From NCBI RefSeq assembly GCF_008933115.1, contig NZ_WBVO01000012.1, forward strand, positions 28,550-92,549: DNA of 64,000 nucleotides, in the 5' to 3' direction. The notes below the pieces were generated by a model. It made no database searches. It had not been told where the DNA came from and was given only the letters and a program-made list of their open reading frames with translations. Numbering within the stretch: position 1 is the stretch's first letter; the number at the start of each line of letters is the position of its first letter. The stretch comes from Phaeocystidibacter luteus. GTDB taxonomy: Bacteria > Bacteroidota > Bacteroidia > Flavobacteriales > Schleiferiaceae. The position numbers and the translations under genes were made by a program. Below, in pieces: positions 16,747 through 25,158 of the stretch.

Positions 16747-17518
16747 GCAACGCCCCAACACCCAAGACGGCAGTAATAAACGCCAAGTATAATGGCGAAT
16801 GCCAGCCAATCCATCCCAACTCAACCGCATAGGAAACCCCATTAAATACGACATGGGCTACAATGGTCGTCCACAACGACTGCGTGCGATCGTAAAGATA
16901 TCCCAGCACAAGCCCCAGTGTGAAAATGGATGCGAATTGATCCACCTGCAAGTGCATCATGGCAAAGAAGAATGCCGTTAACAAGATGGATTTCGTTCCG
17001 CCAATTTGAGCGGTCATCAAGCGCTGAACGGTTCCTCTAAAAAAGAATTCTTCCGCAATTGGACCGATAACTACTATGAGCAAGGCACCCAAACCAACTA
17101 CCCAATTGGGGCCATTGAGGACATCCGTGAAGAAACCTCCACTCGCCGAGCTCGCCTCACGCATACTCACCCACCACTCGGGGACATTTGTCCACGAGCT
17201 TATTTCAACATAAAGCCACTCGCCAATATCCATAAACAGTGGCATTACGAGTACTGCGGGCAAGATTAGCCTCCAATCTGCACGAGGCATTAGTCGCCAT
17301 GCCTCATTTGGAGTTTCCCCCCTCAAATTCAAAAGCATGAGGGCTGGCATTAGGAAGATGGTAATCATCCCCAAAGCCTGACGAAGCAGGTTCATTTCTA
17401 CTGTGTCGGGAAATGAAGTCAGACTTGAAAGGACGATTAGATTGGAAGCCAAGCCGAATGTGAAGGCGAGGAAGACCTGAATATTCGGAGGCGAAGCTTG
17501 TATGATTTTTCGAAACAT
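16670..17518 (-). CDS. CPBP-family intramembrane glutamic protease (CAAX-protease-like)
   Basis: 282 residues with about eight hydrophobic helices. The three motifs of the CPBP/Rce1 family are present in order: EEFFFRG (EExxxR) near residue 160, FAMMHLQ (FxxxH) near 190, and HVVFNG (HxxxN) near 227. These provide the Glu and His catalytic residues. Bacterial members cleave within membranes; substrates are mostly unknown and some act in bacteriocin immunity. The Pro/Glu-rich C-terminus is encoded in the overlap with the opposite exbD. Divergent from dusB. Confidence 0.88.
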   Translation of the reverse strand: MFRKIIQASPPNIQVFLAFTFGLASNLIVLSSLTSFPDTVEMNLLRQALGMITIFLMPALMLLNLRGETPNEAWRLMPRADWRLILPAVLVMPLFMDIGEWLYVEISSWTNVPEWWVSMREASSASGGFFTDVLNGPNWVVGLGALLIVVIGPIAEEFFFRGTVQRLMTAQIGGTKSILLTAFFFAMMHLQVDQFASIFTLGLVLGYLYDRTQSLWTTIVAHVVFNGVSYAVELGWIGWHSPLYLAFITAVLGVGALLMARSLPPTPVLPEPPKQSWDTSEE

Positions 17519-17539
17519 TTTAGTGCTCAGAGGTTTTCG

Positions 17540-17547
17540 TACTTTTG
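17540..17547 (+). promoter_or_regulatory. -7 promoter element of dusB
   Basis: TACTTTTG matches TAnnTTTG exactly and ends 4 nt before the ATG at 17552. Transcription would start at or within a couple of bases of the start codon, giving a leaderless mRNA. Confidence 0.6.
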
Positions 17548-17551
17548 CCGC

Positions 17552-18553
17552 ATGAGCGACGCAGTAAAAATAGGGAATGTTGAAGTGGGAGAATTCCCCT
17601 TCTTGTTGGCTCCGATGGAGGATGTAAGTGACCCGCCTTTTCGTGCGCTATGCAAGCAGCATGGAGCTGACGTGATGTATACCGAATTCATCTCGAGCGA
17701 AGGCTTGATTCGAGATGCGGCCAAGAGTGTTCAAAAGCTCGACATCTTCGAATACGAACGTCCAATCGGAATTCAAATCTTTGGATACGATATAGACAAC
17801 ATGCGCGAAGCTGCGTCAATCGCCGCGGAAGCCAATCCAGATATCCTCGATATCAACTATGGCTGTCCCGTGAAGAAGGTTTCTTGCAAGGGTGCTGGAG
17901 CCGGTATCCTTCGCGATATTCCTAAAATGGTGTCAATGACCGCCGAAATCGTAAAGGCGGTAGACAAGCCGGTTACCGTAAAAACTCGTCTCGGTTGGGA
18001 TGAGAATACCAAGTACATCGTCGATGTGGCCGAACGTCTTCAAGATGTGGGAATCAAAGCGATTTCAATTCACGGTAGAACGCGTAAGCAGATGTACAAG
18101 GGCGAGGCCGATTGGTCACTCATCGCCGATGTGAAGAACAACCCGCGCATGAATATTCCTGTATTTGGGAATGGCGATATCGACACACCCGAAAAGGCGG
18201 TTGAGTATCGAAACAGATACGGTGTGGACGGAATTATGATTGGTCGCGCTTCTATTGGATATCCTTGGGTGTTCAATGAGATGAAGCACTATATGAAGAC
18301 CGGAGAACATCTGCCAAAGCCTACCATCGCGGAACGCGTAGCCGTTGCTAGAAAACACTTTGAGATGTCATTGGACTGGAAGGGCGAACGCCTAGCCATC
18401 AATGAAACGCGTCGACATTACACCAGCTATTTCAAAGGTTTGCCGAACTTCAAAGAGTACCGAACTCGCTTGGTTACTGAGGATGATGCGGAAAACGTAT
18501 TCGCCATTCTACGAGAAATCGAAGAGGGCTATGTAGGCGAACCCGTGATTTAA
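17552..18553 (+). CDS. dusB: tRNA-dihydrouridine synthase B
   Basis: 333 residues from the ATG at 17552. The frame opens at 17498, but the promoter box at 17540 lies inside that extension, and Dus proteins start close to the IGNVEVG strand. Flavin-binding TIM barrel with APMEDVSDPPFR near 20, the catalytic cysteine in NYGCPVKKV (about residue 106), the CKGAGAGIL block, VKTRLGWD, IHGRTRKQMY, NGDI and GIMIGRAS. Reduces uridines in the tRNA D-loop using FMN and NADPH. Convergent with the permease gene, with the two stop codons overlapping. Confidence 0.93.
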   Translation: MSDAVKIGNVEVGEFPFLLAPMEDVSDPPFRALCKQHGADVMYTEFISSEGLIRDAAKSVQKLDIFEYERPIGIQIFGYDIDNMREAASIAAEANPDILDINYGCPVKKVSCKGAGAGILRDIPKMVSMTAEIVKAVDKPVTVKTRLGWDENTKYIVDVAERLQDVGIKAISIHGRTRKQMYKGEADWSLIADVKNNPRMNIPVFGNGDIDTPEKAVEYRNRYGVDGIMIGRASIGYPWVFNEMKHYMKTGEHLPKPTIAERVAVARKHFEMSLDWKGERLAINETRRHYTSYFKGLPNFKEYRTRLVTEDDAENVFAILREIEEGYVGEPVI

Positions 18554-19770
18554 TTCTGCGACAGTCCCGATACTTTCAAGCGACGTACTGCAAGCCAACT
18601 GATGCTCAAACCCACAATGAGAATTGTGGCGAGTATCTGTAGCATGTCTGCCATGCGAATCTCTACCGGATAGTATTCTACAATGTAGCCACTGCCCATA
18701 GCGAGCAGTCCCACGTGCTTTTGCAGCAGGACGATCACCAATCCTAAGATGAAGCCTATAGATGCTCCACCAAGGGAGATCAACAGGCCTTCGGCCATGA
18801 AAATCCGACGCAGCAGCTTTTCGGTCGCACCCATACTCCAGAGCGTGTGAAGATCTTTCCGCTTCTCAAGGATGAGAATGTTCACCGAAGATAAGATCCC
18901 GAAGCTGGCTACAATCAATATAAATGTGAGTACCAAGAAGGTGATGAGCCCTTCCGATTTGAGAACCTTGAAAATCGAAACCTGAAGGTCATCTCTATTC
19001 TTCACCACCCATTCTTCCCCCATCTTTTCTTGAAGATCCTCCACCGCATCTTCGAGGTCGGTTTTAGGGGCAAGGCGAATTTCGATGCCTGAAACTTTGT
19101 CGGGGTTTAAACCGAAAAGACGCTGGGCGTAGGACTGAGAAACGAATACATACTTGGTGTCGAATTCAGGTTGAATTTGAAAGAAGCCAGACGGGTAGAT
19201 CAATTGAAAACGAACATTTCCCATGGGATTGATTCGGTCTACCGAGCCCATTTTCGGCACATAAACATGCACTGGGTCCATCGTTTCAAGACTTCTCAAT
19301 CCGATAAAACTTGCCACACCGGAGCCAAATACGGCGGTTGGATCTGCCGACTCCGGATTGAGGTATTTTCCGCGAATGATGAAGGAGTCGATTTGGGAGA
19401 CAGCTTGATAGTTGGCATCCACGCCCTTGATTTGAGCGATATATTCTCGCTCGCGGAATCGAAAGAGCGCCTTGTCTTCGACCACTTGGCTCGTCGTTTC
19501 AACATAATCAAAGCTGAAAACGATGCTCTCTAGTGAGTCGTTCCAAACGGCGAACTTGCCCTCCGCGGGTGTGATTTTGATGTCGGGATCGAACGAAGTG
19601 TAAAAGCTTCGGACGAGATTGTCTAAGCCGGCAAAGGCGGAGAGGACGACCACCATCGCGGCGGTTCCAACCAGAACACCTAGGGCGGATATGCCGGTGA
19701 TCCAGTTTACTGCGTTGGTAGACTTTTTGGCAAAGAGATACCGCCTCGCGATGTGAAACGGTAGGTTCAC
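18550..19770 (-). CDS. ABC transporter permease of the LolC/LolE type
   Basis: 406 residues. Four transmembrane helices in the FtsX/MacB arrangement: one near 25-50, a large periplasmic core (about 60-270), then three at about 275-300, 322-347 and 375-397. The opening IARRYLFAKKSTNAVNWITG and the block EKRKDLHTLWSMGATEKLLR are typical of LolC/E subunits, which extract lipoproteins from the inner membrane for transfer to LolA. The ATPase partner (LolD) is not adjacent. It follows rbfA with an ATGA overlap (19767-19770), a pairing repeated in Bacteroidota as I recall it. Confidence 0.85.
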   Translation of the reverse strand: MNLPFHIARRYLFAKKSTNAVNWITGISALGVLVGTAAMVVVLSAFAGLDNLVRSFYTSFDPDIKITPAEGKFAVWNDSLESIVFSFDYVETTSQVVEDKALFRFREREYIAQIKGVDANYQAVSQIDSFIIRGKYLNPESADPTAVFGSGVASFIGLRSLETMDPVHVYVPKMGSVDRINPMGNVRFQLIYPSGFFQIQPEFDTKYVFVSQSYAQRLFGLNPDKVSGIEIRLAPKTDLEDAVEDLQEKMGEEWVVKNRDDLQVSIFKVLKSEGLITFLVLTFILIVASFGILSSVNILILEKRKDLHTLWSMGATEKLLRRIFMAEGLLISLGGASIGFILGLVIVLLQKHVGLLAMGSGYIVEYYPVEIRMADMLQILATILIVGLSISWLAVRRLKVSGLSQN

Positions 19771-20126
19771 TTTATCGGATTGTCACCTTCGCCGCGCAGG
19801 AGCTTGTCAATGTTCTCCTGGTAATCCAAGGTATCATCAATATAAAACTCAAGTTCTGGAATGATGCGAAGTTGATGACGTGCTCTTTGGGCAAGATCGT
19901 TGCGGATGGATGCGCTGTTGTCACGAACCCAATCAATCATCGTTTCCTTGTCGTTCACAGGAAACATGGAGATGTAAACTCTCGCAATACCGAGGTCGGG
20001 AGTAACACGAACCTTGGTCACTGAAAGCAGTGCGCCAGGAAAGTGATTCTTACCTAGTTGCTGGAAGATTTCTCCGAAGTCTCGCTCTAGCAAGCGGGCT
20101 ATCTTTTTTTGTCGTGTACTTTCCAT
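19767..20126 (-). CDS. rbfA: Ribosome-binding factor A
   Basis: 119 residues. A single KH-type domain with the RbfA signatures RQKKIARLLERDFGEIFQQL, VTKVRVTPDLGIARVYISMF and RHQLRIIPELEFYIDDTLDY. RbfA binds the 30S subunit and helps mature the 5' end of 16S rRNA, particularly in the cold. Usually sits with infB/nusA elsewhere, but in Bacteroidota it is often placed before the LolC/E permease. Its promoter box lies 5 nt upstream, so its mRNA is probably leaderless. Confidence 0.93.
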   Translation of the reverse strand: MESTRQKKIARLLERDFGEIFQQLGKNHFPGALLSVTKVRVTPDLGIARVYISMFPVNDKETMIDWVRDNSASIRNDLAQRARHQLRIIPELEFYIDDTLDYQENIDKLLRGEGDNPIK

Positions 20127-20130
20127 GTAA

Positions 20131-20179
20131 GCAAAGGTACGGATTGAACGTTAGCTATCTGGCTATCCCTTACCTTTGC
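20131..20179. promoter_or_regulatory. Mirror-image divergent promoters of rbfA and the MsbA-like gene
   Basis: GCAAAGGTA (20131-20139) and TACCTTTGC (20171-20179) are perfect inverted copies. Each is an exact TAnnTTTG element for the gene it faces, and each ends exactly 5 nt before that gene's ATG. For the plus-strand gene TTG lies at 20144-20146. Confidence 0.7.
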
Positions 20180-20183
20180 CGCA

Positions 20184-22046
20184 ATGAAAAATTATTTGCG
20201 CATTCTCCGTTTTGCGAAGCCGTACGTTTGGAGAGCTTATGTGAATGCACTTTTCAACATCTTGATGATCCTCTTTTCTTTCGGATCCATCGGTGTAATC
20301 ATTCCACTTCTCCAAATACTTTTCGGCACGGAGGCGCCTGTTGTAGAACGTCCGGAGGAAATCCATTCCTTCTTCGAAATATCCGCTTGGATCTCTGATA
20401 TCAAGCAATTGGCCTACTATGAATTCGGTCAGCTTCTCGCCACCCAAGGCGAAGCCAAGGTGCTCGCCTACATTTGTGTGGTAGGTGGAATTATGTTCTT
20501 CTTCAAGAACCTATTCCGCTATTTGGCACTCTGGGTACTTGCACCACTCAGAAACGGGGTGATTCATGACATCCGCGTGGCGGTTCACCGCAAGGCATTA
20601 GAGCTGCCTATTTCTTACTTTACTGAAAAGCGAAAAGGTGACACACTAGCCCGCATGAGTTCCGATGTTACCGAACTCCAGTGGAGCTTCCTCACCTCCT
20701 TAGAAATGATGGTCCGCGATCCCCTGATGATTATCGGAACCCTCGCCATTCTAATCTTCTTGAGTCCAAAACTCACCCTCTTCATGTTTATCGTTCTGCC
20801 CATAGCTGGTGTTATGATGGCGTGGGTAGGGAAAACGCTGAAGCGCAAATCCACAAAAGCGCAAAGCCAACTCGGACATCTCCTTTCCATTTTTGAAGAG
20901 ACACTTTCTGGACTTCGAATCATAAAGGCGTTTAGAGCGGAGGGCACGCAAGACGGAAGATTCCAGCACACGTCGGGTGAGTACACGAGAACGATGAACT
21001 CCGCGCTTCGCAGAAAGGACCTTGGCTCCCCGATCAACGAGTTCTTGGGGGCAACGGTCATGTTCCTTATTCTTTGGTATGGAGGGCAGATTATTTTGGG
21101 AGATAACGTGAGCACGAATAGCATCGGACTTACTGGGAGTGAGTTGATAGGTTACCTCGGTCTGTTCTATCAGATTATCCCCGCTATCAAGAGTTTCACT
21201 ACTGCTTTGAATAACGTGCAGAAAGGATCGGCTTCGGCGGAAAGAATTATTGAAATATTAGATGCGCACAATCCGATTACTGAGTCGGACGGCGCCGTGA
21301 ACATCGGTGAATTCAAGGATAAGATTTCCCTCGAAAACGTCACTTTCCGATACAGTGCAGATGGTCCCGATGTGTTGAAGAACATCAATTTTGATCTCGA
21401 AAAGGGCAAAACCATAGCCCTAGTGGGAGCATCGGGCTCGGGGAAGACCACCATCTCGAATTTGATTCCGCGCTTTTGGGATGTTACTTCCGGTAGCATT
21501 AAGATTGATGGGCTAGATATACGCGATGCGAAGCTGAACGACCTACGCGGGATTATGGGAATTGTGAATCAAGAATCCATTCTATTCAATGATTCCATTC
21601 GCACCAACATCGCATTGGGCAAGCCAGATGCGACAGATGATGAGATCAGAAAGGCTGCAGAAGTGGCGAATGCAACCGAATTCATCGATAAGATGGAGGA
21701 GGGATATGACACGAATGTTGGCGAAGGAGGCGGTAAATTGTCTGGCGGCCAGCGCCAGCGAATGAGTATCGCCCGCGCCGTACTCGAAGATCCGCCGATC
21801 CTTATTCTGGATGAAGCTACATCAGCATTGGATACGGAGAGCGAGCGCGTCGTTCAAGATGCCCTGAACAAGTTGATGTCGAACCGAACATCGCTCATCA
21901 TTGCACACCGCTTAAGCACTATACAGCATGCCGACGAAATCTTGGTGATGCAAGATGGAGAAATCGTTGAGCGTGGAACACACGACGAACTCATGTCGAA
22001 AGACGGAGCTTACGCGAACTTGGTGAACATGCAATCTTTCGCATAA
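20184..22046 (+). CDS. MsbA-like ABC exporter (fused permease and ATPase)
   Basis: 620 residues. An N-terminal six-helix ABC transmembrane domain (about 15-340) is followed by a complete nucleotide-binding domain: Walker A GASGSGKTT near 415, signature LSGGQRQRMS near 520, Walker B ILILDEATSALD near 540, and H-loop IAHRLST near 573. Family members flip lipid A core, other lipids or drugs outward as homodimers. In Bacteroidota the copy next to mce and rbfA is usually annotated MsbA-like; the substrate is not certain. The leaderless-type promoter box is at 20171. Confidence 0.9.
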   Translation: MKNYLRILRFAKPYVWRAYVNALFNILMILFSFGSIGVIIPLLQILFGTEAPVVERPEEIHSFFEISAWISDIKQLAYYEFGQLLATQGEAKVLAYICVVGGIMFFFKNLFRYLALWVLAPLRNGVIHDIRVAVHRKALELPISYFTEKRKGDTLARMSSDVTELQWSFLTSLEMMVRDPLMIIGTLAILIFLSPKLTLFMFIVLPIAGVMMAWVGKTLKRKSTKAQSQLGHLLSIFEETLSGLRIIKAFRAEGTQDGRFQHTSGEYTRTMNSALRRKDLGSPINEFLGATVMFLILWYGGQIILGDNVSTNSIGLTGSELIGYLGLFYQIIPAIKSFTTALNNVQKGSASAERIIEILDAHNPITESDGAVNIGEFKDKISLENVTFRYSADGPDVLKNINFDLEKGKTIALVGASGSGKTTISNLIPRFWDVTSGSIKIDGLDIRDAKLNDLRGIMGIVNQESILFNDSIRTNIALGKPDATDDEIRKAAEVANATEFIDKMEEGYDTNVGEGGGKLSGGQRQRMSIARAVLEDPPILILDEATSALDTESERVVQDALNKLMSNRTSLIIAHRLSTIQHADEILVMQDGEIVERGTHDELMSKDGAYANLVNMQSFA

Positions 22047-22064
22047 CGAGATAAACTACTAAAG

Positions 22065-22472
22065 ATGGGACTAGATAAAATCGAGCACTTGGGAATTGCA
22101 GTTAAAGACTTGGAGAAATCCGAAGAACTCTTCACCGCACTCCTCGGCACGAAGCCTTATAAGCGAGAAGAAGTTGAGCGCGAGGGCGTAATCACATCCT
22201 TTTTTCAAACAGGTCCCAATAAAGTAGAGCTTTTAGAAGCCACAAAGCCCGATTCACCCATAGCGAAGTACGTGGAGAAAAAGGGGGAAGGCCTGCATCA
22301 CGTTGCCTTTGCCGTTGAGGACATTAGAGCCGAAATGGCGCGCTTGAAAGGTGAGGGCTTCACCTTGTTGAGCGACGAGCCAAAGGAGGGTGCTGACAAC
22401 AAGTTGGTAGCTTTTCTGCATCCAAAAAGCACAAATGGCGTGCTCATCGAGCTATGTCAAGATCGAGGATAG
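22065..22472 (+). CDS. mce: Methylmalonyl-CoA epimerase
   Basis: 135 residues in the glyoxalase/vicinal-oxygen-chelate fold, made of two beta-alpha-beta-beta-beta units. The metal ligands are visible in IEHLGIAVKD, GLHHVAFAVED and VLIELCQ. Interconverts (2R)- and (2S)-methylmalonyl-CoA in propionate and branched-chain catabolism. Starts 18 nt after the ABC exporter and is probably in its transcript, although the functions are unrelated. The mutase subunits are not in this window. The last 29 nt overlap the convergent HAD gene. Confidence 0.93.
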   Translation: MGLDKIEHLGIAVKDLEKSEELFTALLGTKPYKREEVEREGVITSFFQTGPNKVELLEATKPDSPIAKYVEKKGEGLHHVAFAVEDIRAEMARLKGEGFTLLSDEPKEGADNKLVAFLHPKSTNGVLIELCQDRG

Positions 22473-23031
22473 TCTCCTCTTCCAGATTTACATAATGTGC
22501 GTCCATACCGAGTTTAGCGGCTGCATCTACGTGCTCTTTGGTGTCGTCAATGAAAGAGCAATCCTCTGCACTTAGCCCGGCATCTTTTAGAATGGATTCG
22601 AAGAAGGCCTTATTGGGCTTGCGGTTGCCGACTTCGTGACTGAAGTACATCTTTTCGAACAGTTTGGAGAATTGATTCCACCCGAAGATTCCCATTTGTG
22701 ACTTAATGGCGTTGATATGAAGCTCGTTTGTATTGCTTACGAGATAGAGACGGTGTTTGCGCGAAAGCTTCTTTAAAAGTGCGATTCGTTCTTCCGGAAT
22801 GTCGAGAAGAAGCGCGTTCCAAGCATGGTTGATATCGGACTTCATGACCCAGTTAGAGGTCTGCCAAAGTGAGTAGAAGTCAGCCGTTGACATTTTCCCT
22901 GTTTCATACTTCTGGAGGTCGGATTTCGCGGGCTCTTCGCGTACACCCAACGCTTCAAAAGCGTCGTGCATCGCGTTGAAATCTAGGTCGATGAGGATTC
23001 CTCCGAGGTCGATGAGAATATTTTCTTTCAT
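22444..23031 (-). CDS. HAD-superfamily (IA) phosphatase
   Basis: 195 residues. Motif I is DLGGILID at residues 8-15, the DxGG form seen in YihX-like phosphatases. Motif II is LVSNTNELH near 97, motif III the lysine in HEVGNRKPNKAFF near 140, and motif IV CSFIDDTKEHVDAA near 160. The helical cap is inserted after motif I, as in subfamily IA. Such enzymes dephosphorylate sugar phosphates or similar metabolites; the substrate is unknown. Convergent with mce, overlapping by 29 nt. Confidence 0.85.
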   Translation of the reverse strand: MKENILIDLGGILIDLDFNAMHDAFEALGVREEPAKSDLQKYETGKMSTADFYSLWQTSNWVMKSDINHAWNALLLDIPEERIALLKKLSRKHRLYLVSNTNELHINAIKSQMGIFGWNQFSKLFEKMYFSHEVGNRKPNKAFFESILKDAGLSAEDCSFIDDTKEHVDAAAKLGMDAHYVNLEEETILDLDIAR

Positions 23032-23130
23032 GGGAATGTCAGTGTTTTCGGGTGATAGCAGAGAATCGATTCTGCTTTACCGAACAAATGTGGTAAAATT
23101 TCCTTTCCTTGGAAAACCAAATACCGCAAT

Positions 23131-23745
23131 GTGGCCGTAGATGATACAGCTATGAGCACATTGCAACAAACGAATTATTCGACAATGGCTATGGCCAGAG
23201 AAACCCGAAAGAGTGAAGAAGAGATCGTGGGTATGCTCCGGGCCGGAGATCGAGGTGTGATGGAATATTTATATGACCATTACTCTGGGGCTCTATACGG
23301 AGTATGTCTGAAGGTCGTCCAAGATGAAACAGCTGCACAGGATGTTTTACAGGATGCTTTCATCAAGATCTGGAAAAAGGGTGCGCAGTATGACCCGTCG
23401 AAAGGCAGACTGTTCACTTGGATGTTAAACATCGTGCGCAACACATCTATTGATTATTTGCGGTCTAAGGCCGTGAAGTATGAAATAAATGGAGATGAAC
23501 GCGTATCGCACATCATCGAAACAAATAGTTCACAGGAGCTATCGACGGATGCGATCGGACTGCGGAAGCACATGAAGCAGTTGAGGAAGGAGGAACGAGA
23601 AATACTGGAATTGGCCTACTTCGGTGGCTACACTCAAGATGAGATTTCCAAGGAACTCGAGATTCCATTAGGTACGGTAAAAACTAGAGCTCGTAGGGCT
23701 TTGAATGATTTGAGAAAAATATTAGGAACTAGCGGTGGATATTAA
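23131..23745 (+). CDS. ECF-family RNA polymerase sigma factor
   Basis: Up to 204 residues from the GTG at 23131; an ATG at 23152 is an alternative. Sigma region 2 spans about 42-112 (YDHYSGALYGVCLKVVQDE, DVLQDAFIKIWKKGAQYD, GRLFTWMLNIVRNTSIDYLR), and region 4 about 148-198 (EILELAYFGGYTQDEISKEL, GTVKTRARRALNDLR). It belongs to the SigK-like ECF group, commonly controlled by a membrane anti-sigma factor. The anti-sigma gene follows with an 11-nt overlap, so the two are translated together. The target promoter was not found in the window. Confidence 0.9.
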   Translation: MAVDDTAMSTLQQTNYSTMAMARETRKSEEEIVGMLRAGDRGVMEYLYDHYSGALYGVCLKVVQDETAAQDVLQDAFIKIWKKGAQYDPSKGRLFTWMLNIVRNTSIDYLRSKAVKYEINGDERVSHIIETNSSQELSTDAIGLRKHMKQLRKEEREILELAYFGGYTQDEISKELEIPLGTVKTRARRALNDLRKILGTSGGY

Positions 23746-24580
23746 ACAATACATAGGGTCTGGTATTCTGGAGGACTTTGTCCTCGGAATGACGTCCGAA
23801 CAGGAACAGCGGGAGGTTCAGTGCCTGTCGAAGATCTATCCTGAGATTGCGTCTTACATCGCTACGATAGAAGACGAGCTCGCGGATGCGGTCATGGTCG
23901 ACGCTGTAACCCCTCCACAAGATTTGAAATCCAGAATCTTGGAGAACTTGCCAGAGCGCGACGAGGCTGACTTGGCGCCGGTGGCAGAAAAGCCTGTAAT
24001 GCAGGTGGTTCACGATGAAGAACCAGCAGTAGCACAGGAGCACAGCACTAAGCGCAACTTCCCTTGGGGAATTGCAGCATCACTTGTAGTGATTATTGGA
24101 CTTGGCGGATTGTATATGAATGCGCTCACCAAAGCCAACACACAAGAAGGAGAGATATTAGAACTTACCACAGAGAAGGGGCTTGCTCAGGAGGAGATTG
24201 AGAGTCTGTCAGCTAGGAATAGCGCGCTTGCCTCAAACTTGGAAATCCTCACGGATCCAGGAACGGAGCGAATTACCCTGAATGCAACGGGTGACCAAGC
24301 AGCTCAGGTGTTGGTCTACTGGAACCCAGAAACACAGGATGTACTGTTGGAGTCTGTAGACATGCCAGCAGTTCCGGAGGGAAGTCAGTACCAACTGTGG
24401 ACTTTAGTAGACGGGCAACCGATAGACCAGGGCATGTTGCCGCTGGATGATTCGGAAGGCTTGGCAAGAATGAAATCAGCAGGAGCTGCGGATGCATTCG
24501 CCATCACTTTGGAGCCTGAAGGAGGTTCGGTATCGCCTACCTTAGAAAAGTTGATTGTTCTCGGAACTGTAGAAGGTTAA
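23735..24580 (+). CDS. Membrane anti-sigma factor (RskA-like)
   Basis: 281 residues from a GTG that overlaps the sigma gene. The N-terminal ~95 residues form the sigma-binding helical domain (GILEDFVLGMTSEQEQREVQ). A transmembrane helix at about 110-130 (WGIAASLVVIIGLGGLYM) is followed by a coiled-coil-like stretch (150-175) and a C-terminal RskA domain (about 180-281, QVLVYWNPETQDVLLESVDM, SQYQLWTLVDGQPIDQGML). It sequesters the ECF sigma factor at the membrane until regulated proteolysis (family knowledge). A zinc-binding HxxxCxxC motif is absent. Confidence 0.9.
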   Translation: MDIKQYIGSGILEDFVLGMTSEQEQREVQCLSKIYPEIASYIATIEDELADAVMVDAVTPPQDLKSRILENLPERDEADLAPVAEKPVMQVVHDEEPAVAQEHSTKRNFPWGIAASLVVIIGLGGLYMNALTKANTQEGEILELTTEKGLAQEEIESLSARNSALASNLEILTDPGTERITLNATGDQAAQVLVYWNPETQDVLLESVDMPAVPEGSQYQLWTLVDGQPIDQGMLPLDDSEGLARMKSAGAADAFAITLEPEGGSVSPTLEKLIVLGTVEG

Positions 24581-24611
24581 TGAGAATGCATTGAAATCTG
24601 GACAAAAGGCC

Positions 24612-24619
24612 TATTTTTG
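24612..24619 (+). promoter_or_regulatory. Promoter of the CAT-anticodon tRNA
   Basis: TATTTTTG is an exact -7 element, with TTG at 24591-24593 placed 18 nt upstream. It lies 13 nt before the mature tRNA 5' end. Confidence 0.65.
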
Positions 24620-24632
24620 CCGACACGAAAAT

Positions 24633-24706
24633 GGGCCCATAGCTCAGCTGGTTAGAGCAGTTGACTCATAATCAATTGGTCGCGGGTTCAAGTCCTGCTG
24701 GGCCCA
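24633..24706 (+). tRNA. tRNA with CAT anticodon (Met or lysidine-modified Ile)
   Basis: The 7-bp acceptor GGGCCCA/TGGGCCC is fully paired. The D-arm is TAGCTCAGCTGGTTAGAGCA. The anticodon stem GTTGA/TCAAT holds the loop CTCATAA (anticodon CAT). The T-arm is GCGGG-TTCAAGT-CCTGC, the discriminator is A, and CCA is not encoded. The fully paired acceptor excludes an initiator tRNA. Elongator Met and Ile2 (CAU modified to lysidine) share this layout; TTGGTCGC after the anticodon arm resembles E. coli Ile2. Confidence 0.9.
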
Positions 24707-24713
24707 CTGAAAC

Positions 24714-24746
24714 AAAAGCTCCGTCTGAAAAGGCGGAGCTTTTTTG
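24714..24746 (+). terminator. Terminator after the CAT-anticodon tRNA
   Basis: AAAAGCTCCG (24714-24723) pairs with CGGAGCTTTT (24734-24743) and is followed by further T residues. Confidence 0.9.
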
Positions 24747-24827
24747 TTTTGTGATAACCCGGTGTGAGTCGGTCAATTTCCTTAGCTTCGGTTAGAAAAC
24801 CTATCCTAAAATTTAAAATTACCTCTA

Positions 24828-25151
24828 ATGGCTAATGGCTCTATGATTTCAAAAGCCGAGGCGAAAGCTTTGGTTGACAGATTTAAAGCAAATCCAACGA
24901 AGACGACGAATGCTTGTCAAGCGATGCTCTACGACCTTACAATGATAGAACAGCTAAAAGGAGCAGCTCCCGAAGGTACAATTACGGCCGTACGTGTCTA
25001 TTTTGGTATGAATGAAGACTTTTCACTTTGTACTGTTTTAGTAGGCTGCGACTCTGCTGGGAACAACTACTATGGTGCAGGTGACGACATGTGCTTGGAT
25101 TATGGTACGAGATGTCCTTCTGATTGCGGAGATGACACCTTAGGTAGCTAA
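24828..25151 (+). CDS. Small protein with CPxxCG tail
   Basis: 107 residues without signal peptide or transmembrane helix. The N-terminal half is helical (SKAEAKALVDRFKAN). The middle has a strand pair VRVYFGMNED, LCTVLVGCDSAGNNYY. The tail is Cys/Asp-rich (GDDMCLDYGTRCPSDCGDDT). Small proteins with a [IV]RVYYGxxE core, a VLVGxDxxGN strand and a CPxxCG tail recur in Bacteroidota and are uncharacterised, as I recall them. It is followed after 7 nt by a membrane protein, then a histidine kinase and its regulator, so it may be a sensor input or secreted signal (inference). A TAGCTTCG box at 24783-24790 is the likely -7 element. Confidence 0.7.
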   Translation: MANGSMISKAEAKALVDRFKANPTKTTNACQAMLYDLTMIEQLKGAAPEGTITAVRVYFGMNEDFSLCTVLVGCDSAGNNYYGAGDDMCLDYGTRCPSDCGDDTLGS

Positions 25152-25158
25152 GTCCAAC

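Noticed and set aside
23131..23151. Choice of the GTG as the only start for the sigma factor
   Set aside because: An ATG at 23152 is just as plausible, so no claim is made from the extra residues.
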